Assembly (NCBI RefSeq): GCF_001642475.1
Contig: NW_019173944.1
Span: 124,001 to 188,000, forward strand
Length of the DNA stretch: 64,000 nt
Direction: 5' to 3'
DNA from: Fonsecaea monophora
Taxonomy: Eukaryota > Ascomycota > Eurotiomycetes > Chaetothyriales > Herpotrichiellaceae
Every line of letters starts with the position of its first letter. Position 1 is the first letter of the stretch. The notes beneath the pieces were generated by a model, which was not told the origin of the DNA, searched no databases, and was given only the letters and a program-made list of their open reading frames with translations. Made by a program: the position numbers and the translations under genes. Positions 21,507-31,400 of this stretch are shown here, in pieces.

Positions 21507-23140
21507 TCAGTGCGTGCCTTGCCAGCCCGACCGCTCTTCCATAAATTCTTCGACCTCCTTCTGGGCCCGTATAGACTTTGTCCAGGTCAACACCTTATCC
21601 AGGACATGGTCGACGCGCGCCGCCAAAAACCCCTCGTAGACCATGTCCCTCATATTCTCACTCGACGACTCGATCGCCTTGTTCATCTCGGACAGCAGCC
21701 CGACCAAGTCCGTGCACTGGTCAGAGACGGTCACTGAAGCCTTGTTAGTAGATGGCGCGCAAGATATGGCAGAAGAGCTGATCAGGTGGTCTAGCGACTG
21801 GATCCACAACTCGAGCTCCCTGATGCGCATCCGTCGTGCGGCTTCCAGTTGTGGGCTGGTGCTGCGAGGCAATGGGCTGAAGACGTACTCCAAGCCCTCC
21901 AACAGTTGGGGGACGGATGGGACGACTGGCTTGAGGAAGGACGGTTGAGGCTTTGGAGTGAGACTCTGCTTGAGATCTGCCAGTGCCTTTGCACCTTGGG
22001 TTTGGCGCTTGATGTTGATCGCAACGATCTCGGGGGGAAGTTCTTTTCGAGGTTTCGGCGGCATCCGATGTCTAATGACCGGAGGAGGTACTGTTGCTGC
22101 TGCATCGACTGCTGGCATGGCCCTAAGATAGAGGCTAGGCGTATGTTGAGGGATACCAGGAGCTATGGAAGAAGCTGCCAGACCTGCGAAGTTCGACCTC
22201 ATGTCGCACATGCCGAGTGGAACACGGTGAGCGGCCACAGATCGGATCACTGGTGAAGGAACACTCTTAGGTCCCACAGGTGGTGGTGGTGGTTCCGCTG
22301 CAAGGCCACGGGGACCACGAAAGGAGTTCTCAATGTCCATCGGAGCCGAATGAGGTGTTGTTCGTGTTGGCTCCAGCATCATTGAATGCATGGCTTCGAC
22401 GAGAAGTGCGAGGGAGGAATTCGACTTGACCATGTCGTCGTGATATTGTTGTATCTTCTCGGCCTGCACTTTGTTGTGGGCATGTATCTTTTCAGTTGCT
22501 GACCTGTCCCAGTCGATGTCAGTAATTGAGTGATTGACGACCCGTTCCAGCGTTCAAGAACGGGGGAAAGGGGGGCAATGGATGGCGATCCCAGGGGACA
22601 ACCTTACCAGTGAAAGGTACTCAGGACCAGGTTGATAGCATTGACATGCGCTTGTAGTTTGTCGCGATATGCCTTCAACGAGTCCTTGTCGATATCCCAT
22701 CTGATCTTTGCCCAGTTTGACGCGATGGCGTTTTTGAAGACCTTCCTTCTTTTCTGGCTCTTCCCGGAACCAGAACCAGCGCCCGACTCGACGCCCTCGT
22801 TGTTCTCGTTGTTTTCCGACATCGTGGCCCCTTCGCGGTACTTCTTGGTCACATTGTCCAAGTCATCCAACGTGACGGCGCAGTTCTGCACCATTTGATC
22901 CAGGGCCTGTTGCATTTCCCGTCCATGGCTGTCGTTGGATAGAGATGTCGAAGCTGCCTTTGAAATGTCCCCGGCAACATGGCGCAGATGACTCAGGGCA
23001 CAATTTAACCCGTACAGCACCTCACCCAGCTCCTGCAGTTCGCGACTGGCATTCCGTCTGCCGGTGGTCACGGTGTCGTAGAGCTTGTAGGACAGTTGCC
23101 CGAGCAGGATTATGTCGCCGATGCTGAAGCCGAAGGACAT
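21507..23140 (-). CDS. STAND/NLR N-terminal-domain-only protein
   Basis: Two exons, 23140-22608 and 22503-21507, give 509 aa; the 104-bp intron runs GTAAGG...ACAG and joining yields STFHWSATEKIHAHN. The start MSFGFSIGDIILLGQLSYKLYD followed by SRELQELGEVLYGLNCALSHLR is the helical domain known as the fungal N-terminal domain of STAND proteins, or NACHT-NTPase N-terminal domain. It normally precedes NACHT/NB-ARC in fungal NLR-like receptors or stands alone. Here no NTPase or repeat domain follows. The second half is Pro-rich (PPPPPVGPK, PRKELPPE), then a helical stretch with PRSTSPQLEAARRMRIRELE and a C-terminal helix. A role in signalling or as a solitary adaptor is inferred. It is divergent from the RING-like gene at 23691. 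Confidence 0.8.
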
Positions 23141-23150
23141 TGCCACTGTG

Positions 23151-23184
23151 AAGTTGAAGTTGGAGTTGAAGCTGAAGTTGAAGT
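23151..23184. repeat. AAGTTG/GAAGTT degenerate repeat in the 5' leader
   Basis: Six-base units AAGTTG, AAGTTG, GAGTTG, AAGCTG, AAGTTG and AAGT, 10 bp upstream of the STAND-N ATG. Confidence 0.8.
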
Positions 23185-23646
23185 CGGCCCGTCAGGCTGA
23201 ATTGTCATGTGTGTCTGTGCCATGAATCAAGCACGGGAAGGATGATTTCAATGGACAGCACAAGGGTCTCCTCGTATGTCTCACGATAAAGACCAAGAGA
23301 GAGGGGATGGTGTGTTGGACGAGGGGCCTGACTTGTGTTTCTTCTTCCAATGTTGCCTTTTGACTTGGCTTGCATGATCAATTGAGCTGGCGATTGGCAG
23401 ATTTCAAACCCCCCCTGCAAGGATGGCACGGAGGGTTACAAGGATCGTTAGAGCGCTCGATAGGCAGACATGGGAAACCTTTTCAGTGCCAATCACTCTA
23501 ACCGGTGAGGCTGAGCTGTGAAATGCGAAATCCTGGGCGCTTGGACAATAAAGTGGCTGCCTTCTGTCCAGCCTTATAACATGGAAATGATTCCTTGGAA
23601 ACATCAATTCTTATCTGTCTGTCTAGCTGTTTCTATTCTTCTCTAT

Positions 23647-23661
23647 CACACACACACACAC
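23647..23661. repeat. (CA)7 microsatellite
   Basis: Perfect CA dinucleotide run 30 bp before the start codon of the RING-like gene. Confidence 0.85.
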
Positions 23662-23690
23662 GAGGCTTAGCAGACAGTTAGCAGCAGATC

Positions 23691-26222
23691 ATGGCCACGA
23701 GTGAACATGGCAAATCGCCTGAATCCACGGGTAGCGAAGTGCGTCTTCGCATCAAGCGCCTCAGACGCGATCTAGACGACGACGCACCAGAGCTTTCAAG
23801 CCCTGATGACGATGTGCCGATTCCAGAATCAGAAGAAACCATTCTCCTGCCTGGCGATCTCCCGGTGTCAGAGCTGTGGACTAAGTTAGAAGGTCAGTCG
23901 TTATTCTAGACCTCTAGTGCATTGTACGCAAAGAGGAGGCCTGACCAGGAGGTAGAGCTGGGCTATATTCTTCCCGATTCACTCTCTCGCAATGGAGAGA
24001 AGTGGAAGCCCGGGCGCATCAAGCCTCAGCTCCACGAATTCGAGCAAATCACCGTGGTCCAGGAGGACTTGCCCTCCGATTCCAGCAAGTCCATCCACAT
24101 TGATGACAGACTCATTGCGTATGCCAATCGCCACTTCGGCCAGGCGATCCAGTTCAACGTCGGCGAGAATGATTCGAACCTCTATGGCACGAAGATCGAC
24201 AGCCTCAAGGACTCGCGGGGGCTTGAGATCGTGTTTCACCGGACGGTTAGAATGCCAGATGACGAGAAGCTTCATCAGCTACCTGGGTCGCTGGGAGCCT
24301 TTCCCCTCTATAGCGTTGAGGGATATGCCGACAAGTTGCCCAGCGCGATTGTGCAGGCAGGCGGAGTTTTCATGCCCATGTGGCAGCGAGAGGCACTTTG
24401 GATAAGCCTGGAAGCACGAATCGGCACGCGGTACGCTCTGAGATTCTCGGTGGGACGTATCAATGCCGTCTCTGGGGAGAAGATGGACCAAGAAAAGGAT
24501 ATCTCGGCCGATGGACAACGGGTTCAAGACTATGTCGTCGTCCCGGGCCAGGAGTGGCTCGACGGGATCTGTGTCGCTCCCGGGATTGTGAGACAGTTTG
24601 TCGCCATGCCATGTAAGTTTCCCCCTTCCCGTCCCTGTTCACTGCCGAGGCGTGGATGGATCTCATCTAATCAACCATTCTCAGTGGGTTCTGGATACAC
24701 TGTCGAGGGCCAAAAGACGGGGGAAGAGAAGCACGGGGGCCTGCAAATCGAGATCATCCCAGCCTTCCAGGAGAGATTGCGGACTTGGGCCAAAGACCAG
24801 ACTGGAGATATAAGTGCCTCAGACCTGGAATACGGGCGACTCAACGAACACAGCACGCCACGCCAGTTGGGGCTCGGAGTTGGCAACACCATCAGACTGT
24901 ACCCAGAGAAGGCTGTCGAATACGTCCCAGCAACGGTGGCGGATATGGTTGGAGGAGCACAGGTAGACGAGGACTGTCCCGTGAGTATCTCTTGTTTACT
25001 GTCATGGAAATGTCGTTAATGTCAGGTCAGGTATTCGTACCAGAATACAGAGCTGCTCTGAGAAAGGATAGACTCAAATCTATGCTGTCAGGACGCAAGT
25101 ACGAGTTGGCAGACATGAGTTCGTACAGTAATATCACTCGTCAGGGCGCATTTCAATTTAACAACCACTCTGGCACCCGGGTGGCTGGTACCGAAAGTGT
25201 ACTTGCAGATCATAGATTCGAGCAAATGATGGCCACATCCTCCGCCTATACTCGCGGTGAAAGCCTATCGATGGCCCATCCAGCCCCTGCAGCCGCTGAC
25301 GAAGGTTTCGGCGCTGGCGAGTTCGAGGCTGCTACTTATCAGGACATGTCGAGAGAACCCCAAATGAATGCAGCAGAGTCAAAACCCACCATCACGACCA
25401 AAGACCTCAAGGCGATGGGACTGGCCGCTGGTGGAAAGCTCGGTGAGTGTATCCTTCAAGAACACCCGTGAAGACTGATCACATCTTTGGTGATGGCTGC
25501 CCTGGCACAATTCTGGGACATGATGGTGACTCATTTCTTCCTTCTTGCCCACAGTCCAAGACATATATCGCGACCACAATCCAGCGTCCATCTGGAACAC
25601 CGAAGCTGCAAGGCTGGTCCATGTCCACATCCTGGACCCGGCGTCCTGCGAGGCCGTCACCCACGTCGTGCCCCCACCGCCGCCGATTGATGCCATGGGC
25701 TACGTCGAAGAGGGCGGTGCATTTTTCGTCGTGGAAGAGCAGCCCGAGAACCGCGTTGACGGGGGAGACTTTGACAACGTCAAGTCCGTCTCGGCCATGG
25801 ATCAGCAAAAAGGTGTGCAGAGCGAGCCGTCGCTGGATCCATCACAGCCGACCCGGTGCAAGTGCGGTATCAGACTGTGTGACTGCGTGTAAGGAAGCCA
25901 TCCAACTGAACTCTGTCGATTGGTCCTTTACTGACAAACCTCCCGGTGTAGCGTCCGCCCTTGCGACCACCAGTTCTGCAATGTCTGCGTTCGTGAAGTC
26001 GACCCGTTGGCAATTACCCGCAGCTTCACCTCCGCCGAACCCCCTTCGAGAGAGAAATGGTTCTGCCCGACTTGCAAGAGGGCAGTGTCCTATGTGGCGG
26101 GATTCTCGGCTCCCATGAACTTGCCAGGTGAGGAAACTGTCAGGGTCCGGGTGCCGGTTAATGTCCTCGAGGTCAAGGACGGCAGGGTTGCGTTCAAGAG
26201 TATTCAAGAATCTAGGATCTGA
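23691..26222 (+). CDS. Six-exon protein, VRQFVAMPLG family with RING-like zinc tail
   Basis: Exons 23691-23892, 23956-24612, 24685-24980, 25031-25442, 25555-25888 and 25952-26222 sum to 723 aa; all introns (50-112 bp) are GT...AG and keep frame. Intron 1 ends at GGTAG after a CTGAC branch-like site. The middle has the conserved blocks LPSAIVQAGGVFMPMWQREALWI, split here as QAGGVFMPMWQREALWI, then VGRINAVSGE, DYVVVPGQEWLDGI and VRQFVAMPLGSGYTVEGQ. I know these from a large, poorly named fungal family. The C-terminus is cysteine-rich: CKCGIRLCDCVVRPCDHQFC, then CNVC and WFCPTCK. The PCxHxxCxxC...CPxC spacing is RING-like, so ubiquitin-ligase-type or other zinc binding is plausible but unproven. 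The N-terminal 60 residues are acidic and disordered. Confidence 0.8.
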
Positions 26223-26562
26223 GAAGATTGAATTGAATAGGTGTTTCAGGGGTTAGTTGTGATGCGATTTGTGAATCAAAGCACTGCTGGTTGATTTACC
26301 GTGAAGGAACAGCAAGTCAGGATGAATCGTAATGAGCATTTCCAGTCTCCCAGCCTCCTCTGGCAGACAAGCGGGAGCAGTGTGTTTCCTAGATATCTGG
26401 CTGCGAATGCCTCTGTCGTATCTTTTTTCTGTCTTCTCTTAAACGTCTCTCTCTTGTATGCAATCCGAAGTGGCTCAGTATTGGCCCAGCATCGAACACA
26501 GCTCGATAGATTATTATTTACCAGCAGAACCACCATCCTCTGCCTATCACGTCCTCCGCTCG
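26223..26562. other. Convergent intergenic region
   Basis: 3' flanks of the RING-like gene and the amidase gene. No feature is seen. Confidence 0.4.
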
Positions 26563-28671
26563 TCAGTGTAGCAGCTTTACATACCCCGATGGCCGGCCGT
26601 CTTGTCCATTTCGCGCGAGAATCACGACCGTCGTACTGTCTCTGGCGATCTTGCCGACTACGCGATTGCGGTCGTCCGGTATCGGTGGTCGAAGTGTCGG
26701 GTGTTCGCAGACGAAGTTTGAAACGTACGAATCCCCATCTCCGATGGTGAGTGGTTGAATCGTGGTCGACGATGGAGGAACAAGTTCACCGTCGATGTAG
26801 ATCTCCAGGATAGGTTTGAAAGCTTCACCCGGTCCCGCTACCGCAGAGAGTGATCCCTCGATCGAAGCGAACAGATTGCCATCTTGACCTGAACTGGTGT
26901 TGCATCTTGTTATTGTCAGGTTTGGCCTCGCTTTGGACAAAACCTGTCTGTCTGTTGGGATCACATCCGACGGTAATGCCGGCGTCAGTGGCGGCATTGC
27001 TCGTCTCTTGCTTTGCTGTTCGTATGCGTAACCAGCCTGCAGCAAGTCATGATCATGGTAAGCCCGACCCAACAACGTCAAACCCATGGGCATCCTCAAG
27101 TCCGCCAGGATTCCCATTGGTACCGTCACGTTAGGGATCCCCAAGTGTCGCAACGCCCTGTTGCCATGACTATACTTGACACCATCCGTCCAGGCATGCT
27201 GGGCGCTCTTGTCGTCAATGTCCGCGTCGGCGCGGGCAACATCGCCAGCAGCGGGGAAGGCGACCAAGTCGTAGTTGTGGACCGACATCCAATCCTCAAA
27301 GAAACGGATTCGGATTTGTTCGAGAGCTCGCACGGCCCTCTCAAGATGTGGAACGTCGTAGATAGCGCTCTTGCCTGGCCTGCTAGCAGGGGGTCGGTTG
27401 GCGACGTAGTCTGCCAACTTCGCCCAATGGACGGCATTGGCTGGTTCGGTAAACTTGACTTGGGGATTATCGCGTGGCAAGTGAGGAAAGATCTTGGTTG
27501 GATCTACCTGTGTCAATGACTGGATGTGCGGGTCGTGGTTGTTCTGCAGAAAATCTTCCCAGGCATGAGCGATCAAAAGTCCCCTCTCGGTGCTGTTCCA
27601 GTCATTAGGTAAATAAGGCAGAGAGGATGATGTGTCGTCACTTTCTGGCTTGCGCAGCATTTGTTCGTATATACGCAGCACTGGGAGATCTGGGATTATC
27701 TCGACAGTCGCACCCGCAGCCTCAAGGTCGGCCTGTGCCTGATGCCATAGAGGCTCGATGGCTTGGGATATCAACGGTCCGCCATCTTGCTGTTTGATGT
27801 AGATTTGGGGAACTGCAATCCGCTTTCCATTGAGACATCCCGGGTCCTTGGTAGTGATCGAAGACTTTGAAATGTCAGACCCGGACGACGCTGGAAGCTG
27901 TAAGAATGGTTGATCTCTCCAGAAATCTCCAACGGTCTCTGGGTCCTGTCTGGTAAGCACATCCATTAGAACGAACATATCGCCCATGCTGCGTGTATGA
28001 GGAACAACAACATCGCAGGTTGGATACAGTGGCCAGTTGCCGCGGATTGATATGAGTCCTCGCGACGGAGTGTAAGCTACCAAGGCGTTATTTGAAGCGG
28101 GAGAGCGGCCGGACGACACCGTTTCCTCACCCATACCGAAGGCGGCAAACGAAGCTGCAACAGAGACACCACTCCCATTGGAAGAGCCGGATCCAAAAGC
28201 GGCCGCTAGGTAGTCCTTGTTGTACGGACTCTCTGCTCGACCATAAACACCACGAAGCATTCCACCGTATGCCATAGGACACATGTTTGTCCTGCCCATC
28301 AGGACAGCCCCCGCGTCTCGCAGAGCTCGCACAGTGAATGCATCTTCATTGGCAACGAGGTTCTCAAAGGCCTCTGAGCCACTAGCCACAGTCATCCCGC
28401 GAACTTTGTAGCTGTCCTTGACCGTGAAAGGAAGTCCTTCAAGGGGACCATGCGCTTGACCAGCAGCACGACGGTCGTCTGCCGCGGCTGCTTCTTCGAA
28501 AACATTCTCGTTGATCAGTGGAATTGAGTTGAGGGTGGTGGTTCTGCAGTCATATGCACTGATGCGATGCAGATACTTGGCAACCAGTTCCACTGAAGTC
28601 AACTTTCCGTGGCATAGAGCTTGTGATAAGTCGGCGATGGTGGCGTCGACGATGCTACCGTTGAAGGACAT
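26563..28671 (-). CDS. Amidase-signature hydrolase
   Basis: Single exon, 702 aa. The amidase-signature triad is present: Lys85 in GLPFTVKDSYKV, the cis-Ser in FGSGSSNGSG (163-164) and the likely nucleophile Ser187 in GEETVSSGRSPAS. The motif differs from the usual GTDTGGSIRIPAS, but Ser, Arg and Pro are kept. Family blocks GAVLMGRTNMCPMA, PHTRSMGDM, HLGIPNVTVPMG and MPMGLTLLGRAYHD follow in order. Such enzymes hydrolyse small amides, esters or carbamates. A C-terminal extension of ~110 residues beyond the fold (IYIDGELVPPSS region) resembles an all-beta appendage seen on some fungal amidases. It is divergently transcribed from the agmatine-deiminase-type gene, which hints at related C-N substrates; the substrate is unknown. 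Confidence 0.9.
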   Translation of the reverse strand: MSFNGSIVDATIADLSQALCHGKLTSVELVAKYLHRISAYDCRTTTLNSIPLINENVFEEAAAADDRRAAGQAHGPLEGLPFTVKDSYKVRGMTVASGSEAFENLVANEDAFTVRALRDAGAVLMGRTNMCPMAYGGMLRGVYGRAESPYNKDYLAAAFGSGSSNGSGVSVAASFAAFGMGEETVSSGRSPASNNALVAYTPSRGLISIRGNWPLYPTCDVVVPHTRSMGDMFVLMDVLTRQDPETVGDFWRDQPFLQLPASSGSDISKSSITTKDPGCLNGKRIAVPQIYIKQQDGGPLISQAIEPLWHQAQADLEAAGATVEIIPDLPVLRIYEQMLRKPESDDTSSSLPYLPNDWNSTERGLLIAHAWEDFLQNNHDPHIQSLTQVDPTKIFPHLPRDNPQVKFTEPANAVHWAKLADYVANRPPASRPGKSAIYDVPHLERAVRALEQIRIRFFEDWMSVHNYDLVAFPAAGDVARADADIDDKSAQHAWTDGVKYSHGNRALRHLGIPNVTVPMGILADLRMPMGLTLLGRAYHDHDLLQAGYAYEQQSKRRAMPPLTPALPSDVIPTDRQVLSKARPNLTITRCNTSSGQDGNLFASIEGSLSAVAGPGEAFKPILEIYIDGELVPPSSTTIQPLTIGDGDSYVSNFVCEHPTLRPPIPDDRNRVVGKIARDSTTVVILARNGQDGRPSGYVKLLH

Positions 28672-29257
28672 GTCGGTTGGTAGTAGAGCAGTGGTACGGC
28701 AGAAATCTCGAGCTTATCAGACGTAGAAATTGTAGGACTGAAGGAATAGCAAAGATTTTACAGCGTCCAACACGAGAATGTACCCTTCCGATTACTAATT
28801 CGATGTTGGTTGCCCTGTGGCCTCCTCCATTCTCCTCCTTGCTACTTGATACAAACGCGCCATACATGATGCAAGAGCAAGACAGCGTTGATGTCCACAG
28901 CCGTCCTGACAGTCTTTTGTAGTGTGGAGACAAAGCGGAACATTGTTTCTCCACTTCTCTAGCCTCTTGCAGAAGGTCCTTCCGGCGCTGCCCCAAGAAG
29001 GTGAAATATCAGCGACCTTGATAATCCAGTATATAAATTGCCTTCCGACGTGCCAATGGCGTCAATTTGCGCTCTGTCGCCCCTGCAATATCGATATGCT
29101 ACCCACGTCGACATGGCATTTTATTCGAAATATATCTTGCCTGGGTCGCAGGGTAACTCAGGGCAAACCAATATCTCTCTACCATAAAGTATCCAAGTCC
29201 TATGAAGCGACGACGATAATCCCCCCAAGGATACCAGTCAGAAGACAAGTCTCGAGC
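28672..29257. promoter_or_regulatory. Shared divergent promoter with TATA box
   Basis: A 586-bp gap between the amidase ATG (28671, minus) and the deiminase ATG (29258, plus). A clear TATATAAA box at 29030-29037 faces right. An in-frame ATG at 29096 lies 60 bp downstream of it, so the deiminase may start there. Confidence 0.6.
29030..29037 (+). promoter_or_regulatory. TATA box of the deiminase gene
   Basis: TATATAAA, about 60 bp upstream of the in-frame ATG at 29096 and 228 bp upstream of the ATG at 29258. Confidence 0.55.
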
Positions 29258-30295
29258 ATGCCCGACCACGCCCATCATGGTCGCTTTCGCATGCCAGTGG
29301 AAAGCGCACGCCACTCGCACACCCTGATGGCTTTCCCCAGCAGAGAGTCAGCAGAAAGTACAGAGCATCTGGAAGCTCTACAGTCCGAAGTGACCAGCAT
29401 CGCCAATACCATCTCCCGCTTCGAGCCAGTGCACCTCTACGCCCGCGAGGAGCTCATTCCGCAGGCAGAATCCATGGTCAGCCGCAACGTCTCAGTTAAG
29501 CCGGCAACGGTGAGTGAGCTCTGGATCCGCGACAGTGGGCCGGTCTTCGTGCAGGACATGACCACGGGCAGAAGAGCGGCCGTCGGTTTCAACTTCAACT
29601 ACTGGGGCGGCAAACTTCCCGCCATTGGTGATGAGAACGTTGCTTCCCAAATTGCTGCGCACGCGAATGAAGTCTCGGTATCTTCCAAACTCACCATTGA
29701 GGGAGGGGGCATTGAGCACGACGGCGAGGGCACATTCCTCGGTACAGAGAGCTGCATCGTCAACGACAACCGAAATCCTGGGTTCTCCAGATCTGATGTC
29801 GAAGCTGAGCTCACGGAAAAGCTCGGAGTCACGCATTTCATCTGGATCCCCGGCGTCAAGGACTACGACATTACAGATTACCACATCGACGCGCTGGCAC
29901 GCTTCACGTCCCCCGGCGTTGTGCTTCTCAGCAAGCCCGGGCCGAATGCTCATCCCACAGCGGTCGACGTCTACGAATCTGCCCGCTCTATCCTCACATC
30001 GGCAAAGGACGCCAAGGGTCGATCATTAAAAGTGCATGACTGCGAGGAACCTGACATCACACTCCTGGGACCGCCCGATCAGCATAACGAGGTCATCGGA
30101 TCGTATGCAAACTACCTCCTCGTGAACGGAGGGGTTATCATGCCCAAATTCGGGCAGGAAAGACAGGATATCGCGGCTTTTGAGTTGTTCAAGAAGTTAT
30201 TCCCCGACAGGGAAGTGGTCCAGGTGCTCATCAACATGTTGCCGAGGACGGGCGGCGGGATCCATTGCGCGACGCAGCAAGTTCCGCAAATCTGA
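29258..30295 (+). CDS. Agmatine-deiminase-family (PAD_porph) enzyme
   Basis: Single exon, 345 aa from the ATG at 29258 (MPDHAHHGRFRMPVE), where family homology begins. The conserved residues of the guanidine-modifying fold are visible: ELWIRDSGPVFV (Asp), TIEGGGIEHDGEGT, DYHIDALARF (His) and the C-terminal GGGIHCATQQVP with catalytic Cys337. Family members convert agmatine to N-carbamoylputrescine plus ammonia, or act on peptidylarginine. The frame is open upstream to an ATG at 29096 with a 54-residue extension rich in Arg/Ser/Thr and poor in acids (MLPTSTWHFIRNIS start), which resembles a mitochondrial presequence. Given the TATA box at 29030, the longer form is a real alternative. It is divergent from an amidase gene. 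Confidence 0.9.
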   Translation: MPDHAHHGRFRMPVESARHSHTLMAFPSRESAESTEHLEALQSEVTSIANTISRFEPVHLYAREELIPQAESMVSRNVSVKPATVSELWIRDSGPVFVQDMTTGRRAAVGFNFNYWGGKLPAIGDENVASQIAAHANEVSVSSKLTIEGGGIEHDGEGTFLGTESCIVNDNRNPGFSRSDVEAELTEKLGVTHFIWIPGVKDYDITDYHIDALARFTSPGVVLLSKPGPNAHPTAVDVYESARSILTSAKDAKGRSLKVHDCEEPDITLLGPPDQHNEVIGSYANYLLVNGGVIMPKFGQERQDIAAFELFKKLFPDREVVQVLINMLPRTGGGIHCATQQVPQI

Positions 30296-31400
30296 ATCTA
30301 AATTCGACGGTGTTTGAAGTGATCCACTGGTTGGCATGGCGTCCAGATGAGTATGCACAACGGCATGAATTGTCCTCTCCTCGGTGCGGGTATGGTGTCT
30401 CATGTTCCAGGAGTTTCCATCACATTATTTCCCAGCTCACCATCAAAACCAAAAGTATTTTGCTATGCACACACACATATTTCTGTACCTGATATTCAAG
30501 CCCCAGTATCCCGTTCCATGCCACAAAGTTGTAGACATAGACACAGTACAATAGCGCGCGTAGAAGGAAAGGAGGCCGAAAACACTGTCACTTTGTCATT
30601 CACAGTCCTGTCTCCATGATTGCTTCTACAAGTCTACAGAACACAGCACACAAAGGCTGCAGCCACATACACACCTAGTGGAACCGTTCGTGCAACCAAA
30701 CTTGACTCGGTACATTCTCACTCCTACTGAAAATAAAAGCCTTCAGCCCCGGAATCTATCCTTTCAACTACTAACCCTATTCTTTGTGGTTCCATTCGAC
30801 CTCCTCAATATTGCATTCGCATGTACGAGTACACCATACAGAAGGGGGAGAGCGTAAGAGGGTAGAAATGGTAGGTACACGTGACGAGGCTGAACAACCC
30901 CTTACCCTTAACTCCCTCTCCTCCTGAGCCGCGGAAGTGAGACGACAAGTAAGTGGCTTCGCTGGTCGACATGGTCTGCATGATTGAGGCCCGTTCATGG
31001 CTCGTGCGTCTCAGTGTAATCCAGCCATGCTTGTGGACGAAGTGAGATGAAGTGATTATCCTGGAAATGAGCGCAGGTCGCCATGAGCGAGGCTGTAGAA
31101 GCGGATACCTAGGTGTAAACAACCCCTTCATCCAAATGGTAGCATGTTTAAACACTTTTGAATTGAAGTAGAGAGGTTGGTATATGCAAGCTTCTTCCTT
31201 CCCAGCTCGGACTCCCTCAATGTTACAATGCTCCACAGTCATGATCGCCCTATTCCGGGACCCGAAATCCCTCACAAAACACATCCCAAATTATGACACG
31301 GTGAAGACATGGCACATTTTGATACAAGGCTTCCGAGGCGTCGGTGCCAGCGTAGCCCACCTCTTGTTCCCCTCTGCACGTGGTCCAGTGGTCACCCAGC
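30296..31400. other. 1.1 kb convergent intergenic region
   Basis: Lies between the stop codons of the deiminase and EF-Tu genes. Long for a convergent gap; only short chance frames occur. CACGTG at 30878-30883. No repeat or RNA gene is recognised. Confidence 0.4.

Larger units (their letters stand above)
23141..23690. promoter_or_regulatory. Shared divergent promoter, STAND-N and RING-like genes
   Basis: A 550-bp gap between two divergent start codons. Next to the STAND-N start is a GAAGTT-type repeat (23151-23184) that reads ACTTCA on the transcribed strand, so it lies in the 5' leader. Near the RING-like start is a (CA)7 run (23647-23661). Confidence 0.55.

Noticed and set aside
26563..30295. 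Complete agmatine-to-putrescine pathway
   Set aside because: The second step, N-carbamoylputrescine amidase, is normally a nitrilase-fold enzyme, not an amidase-signature one, so the pair does not make that pathway by known families.
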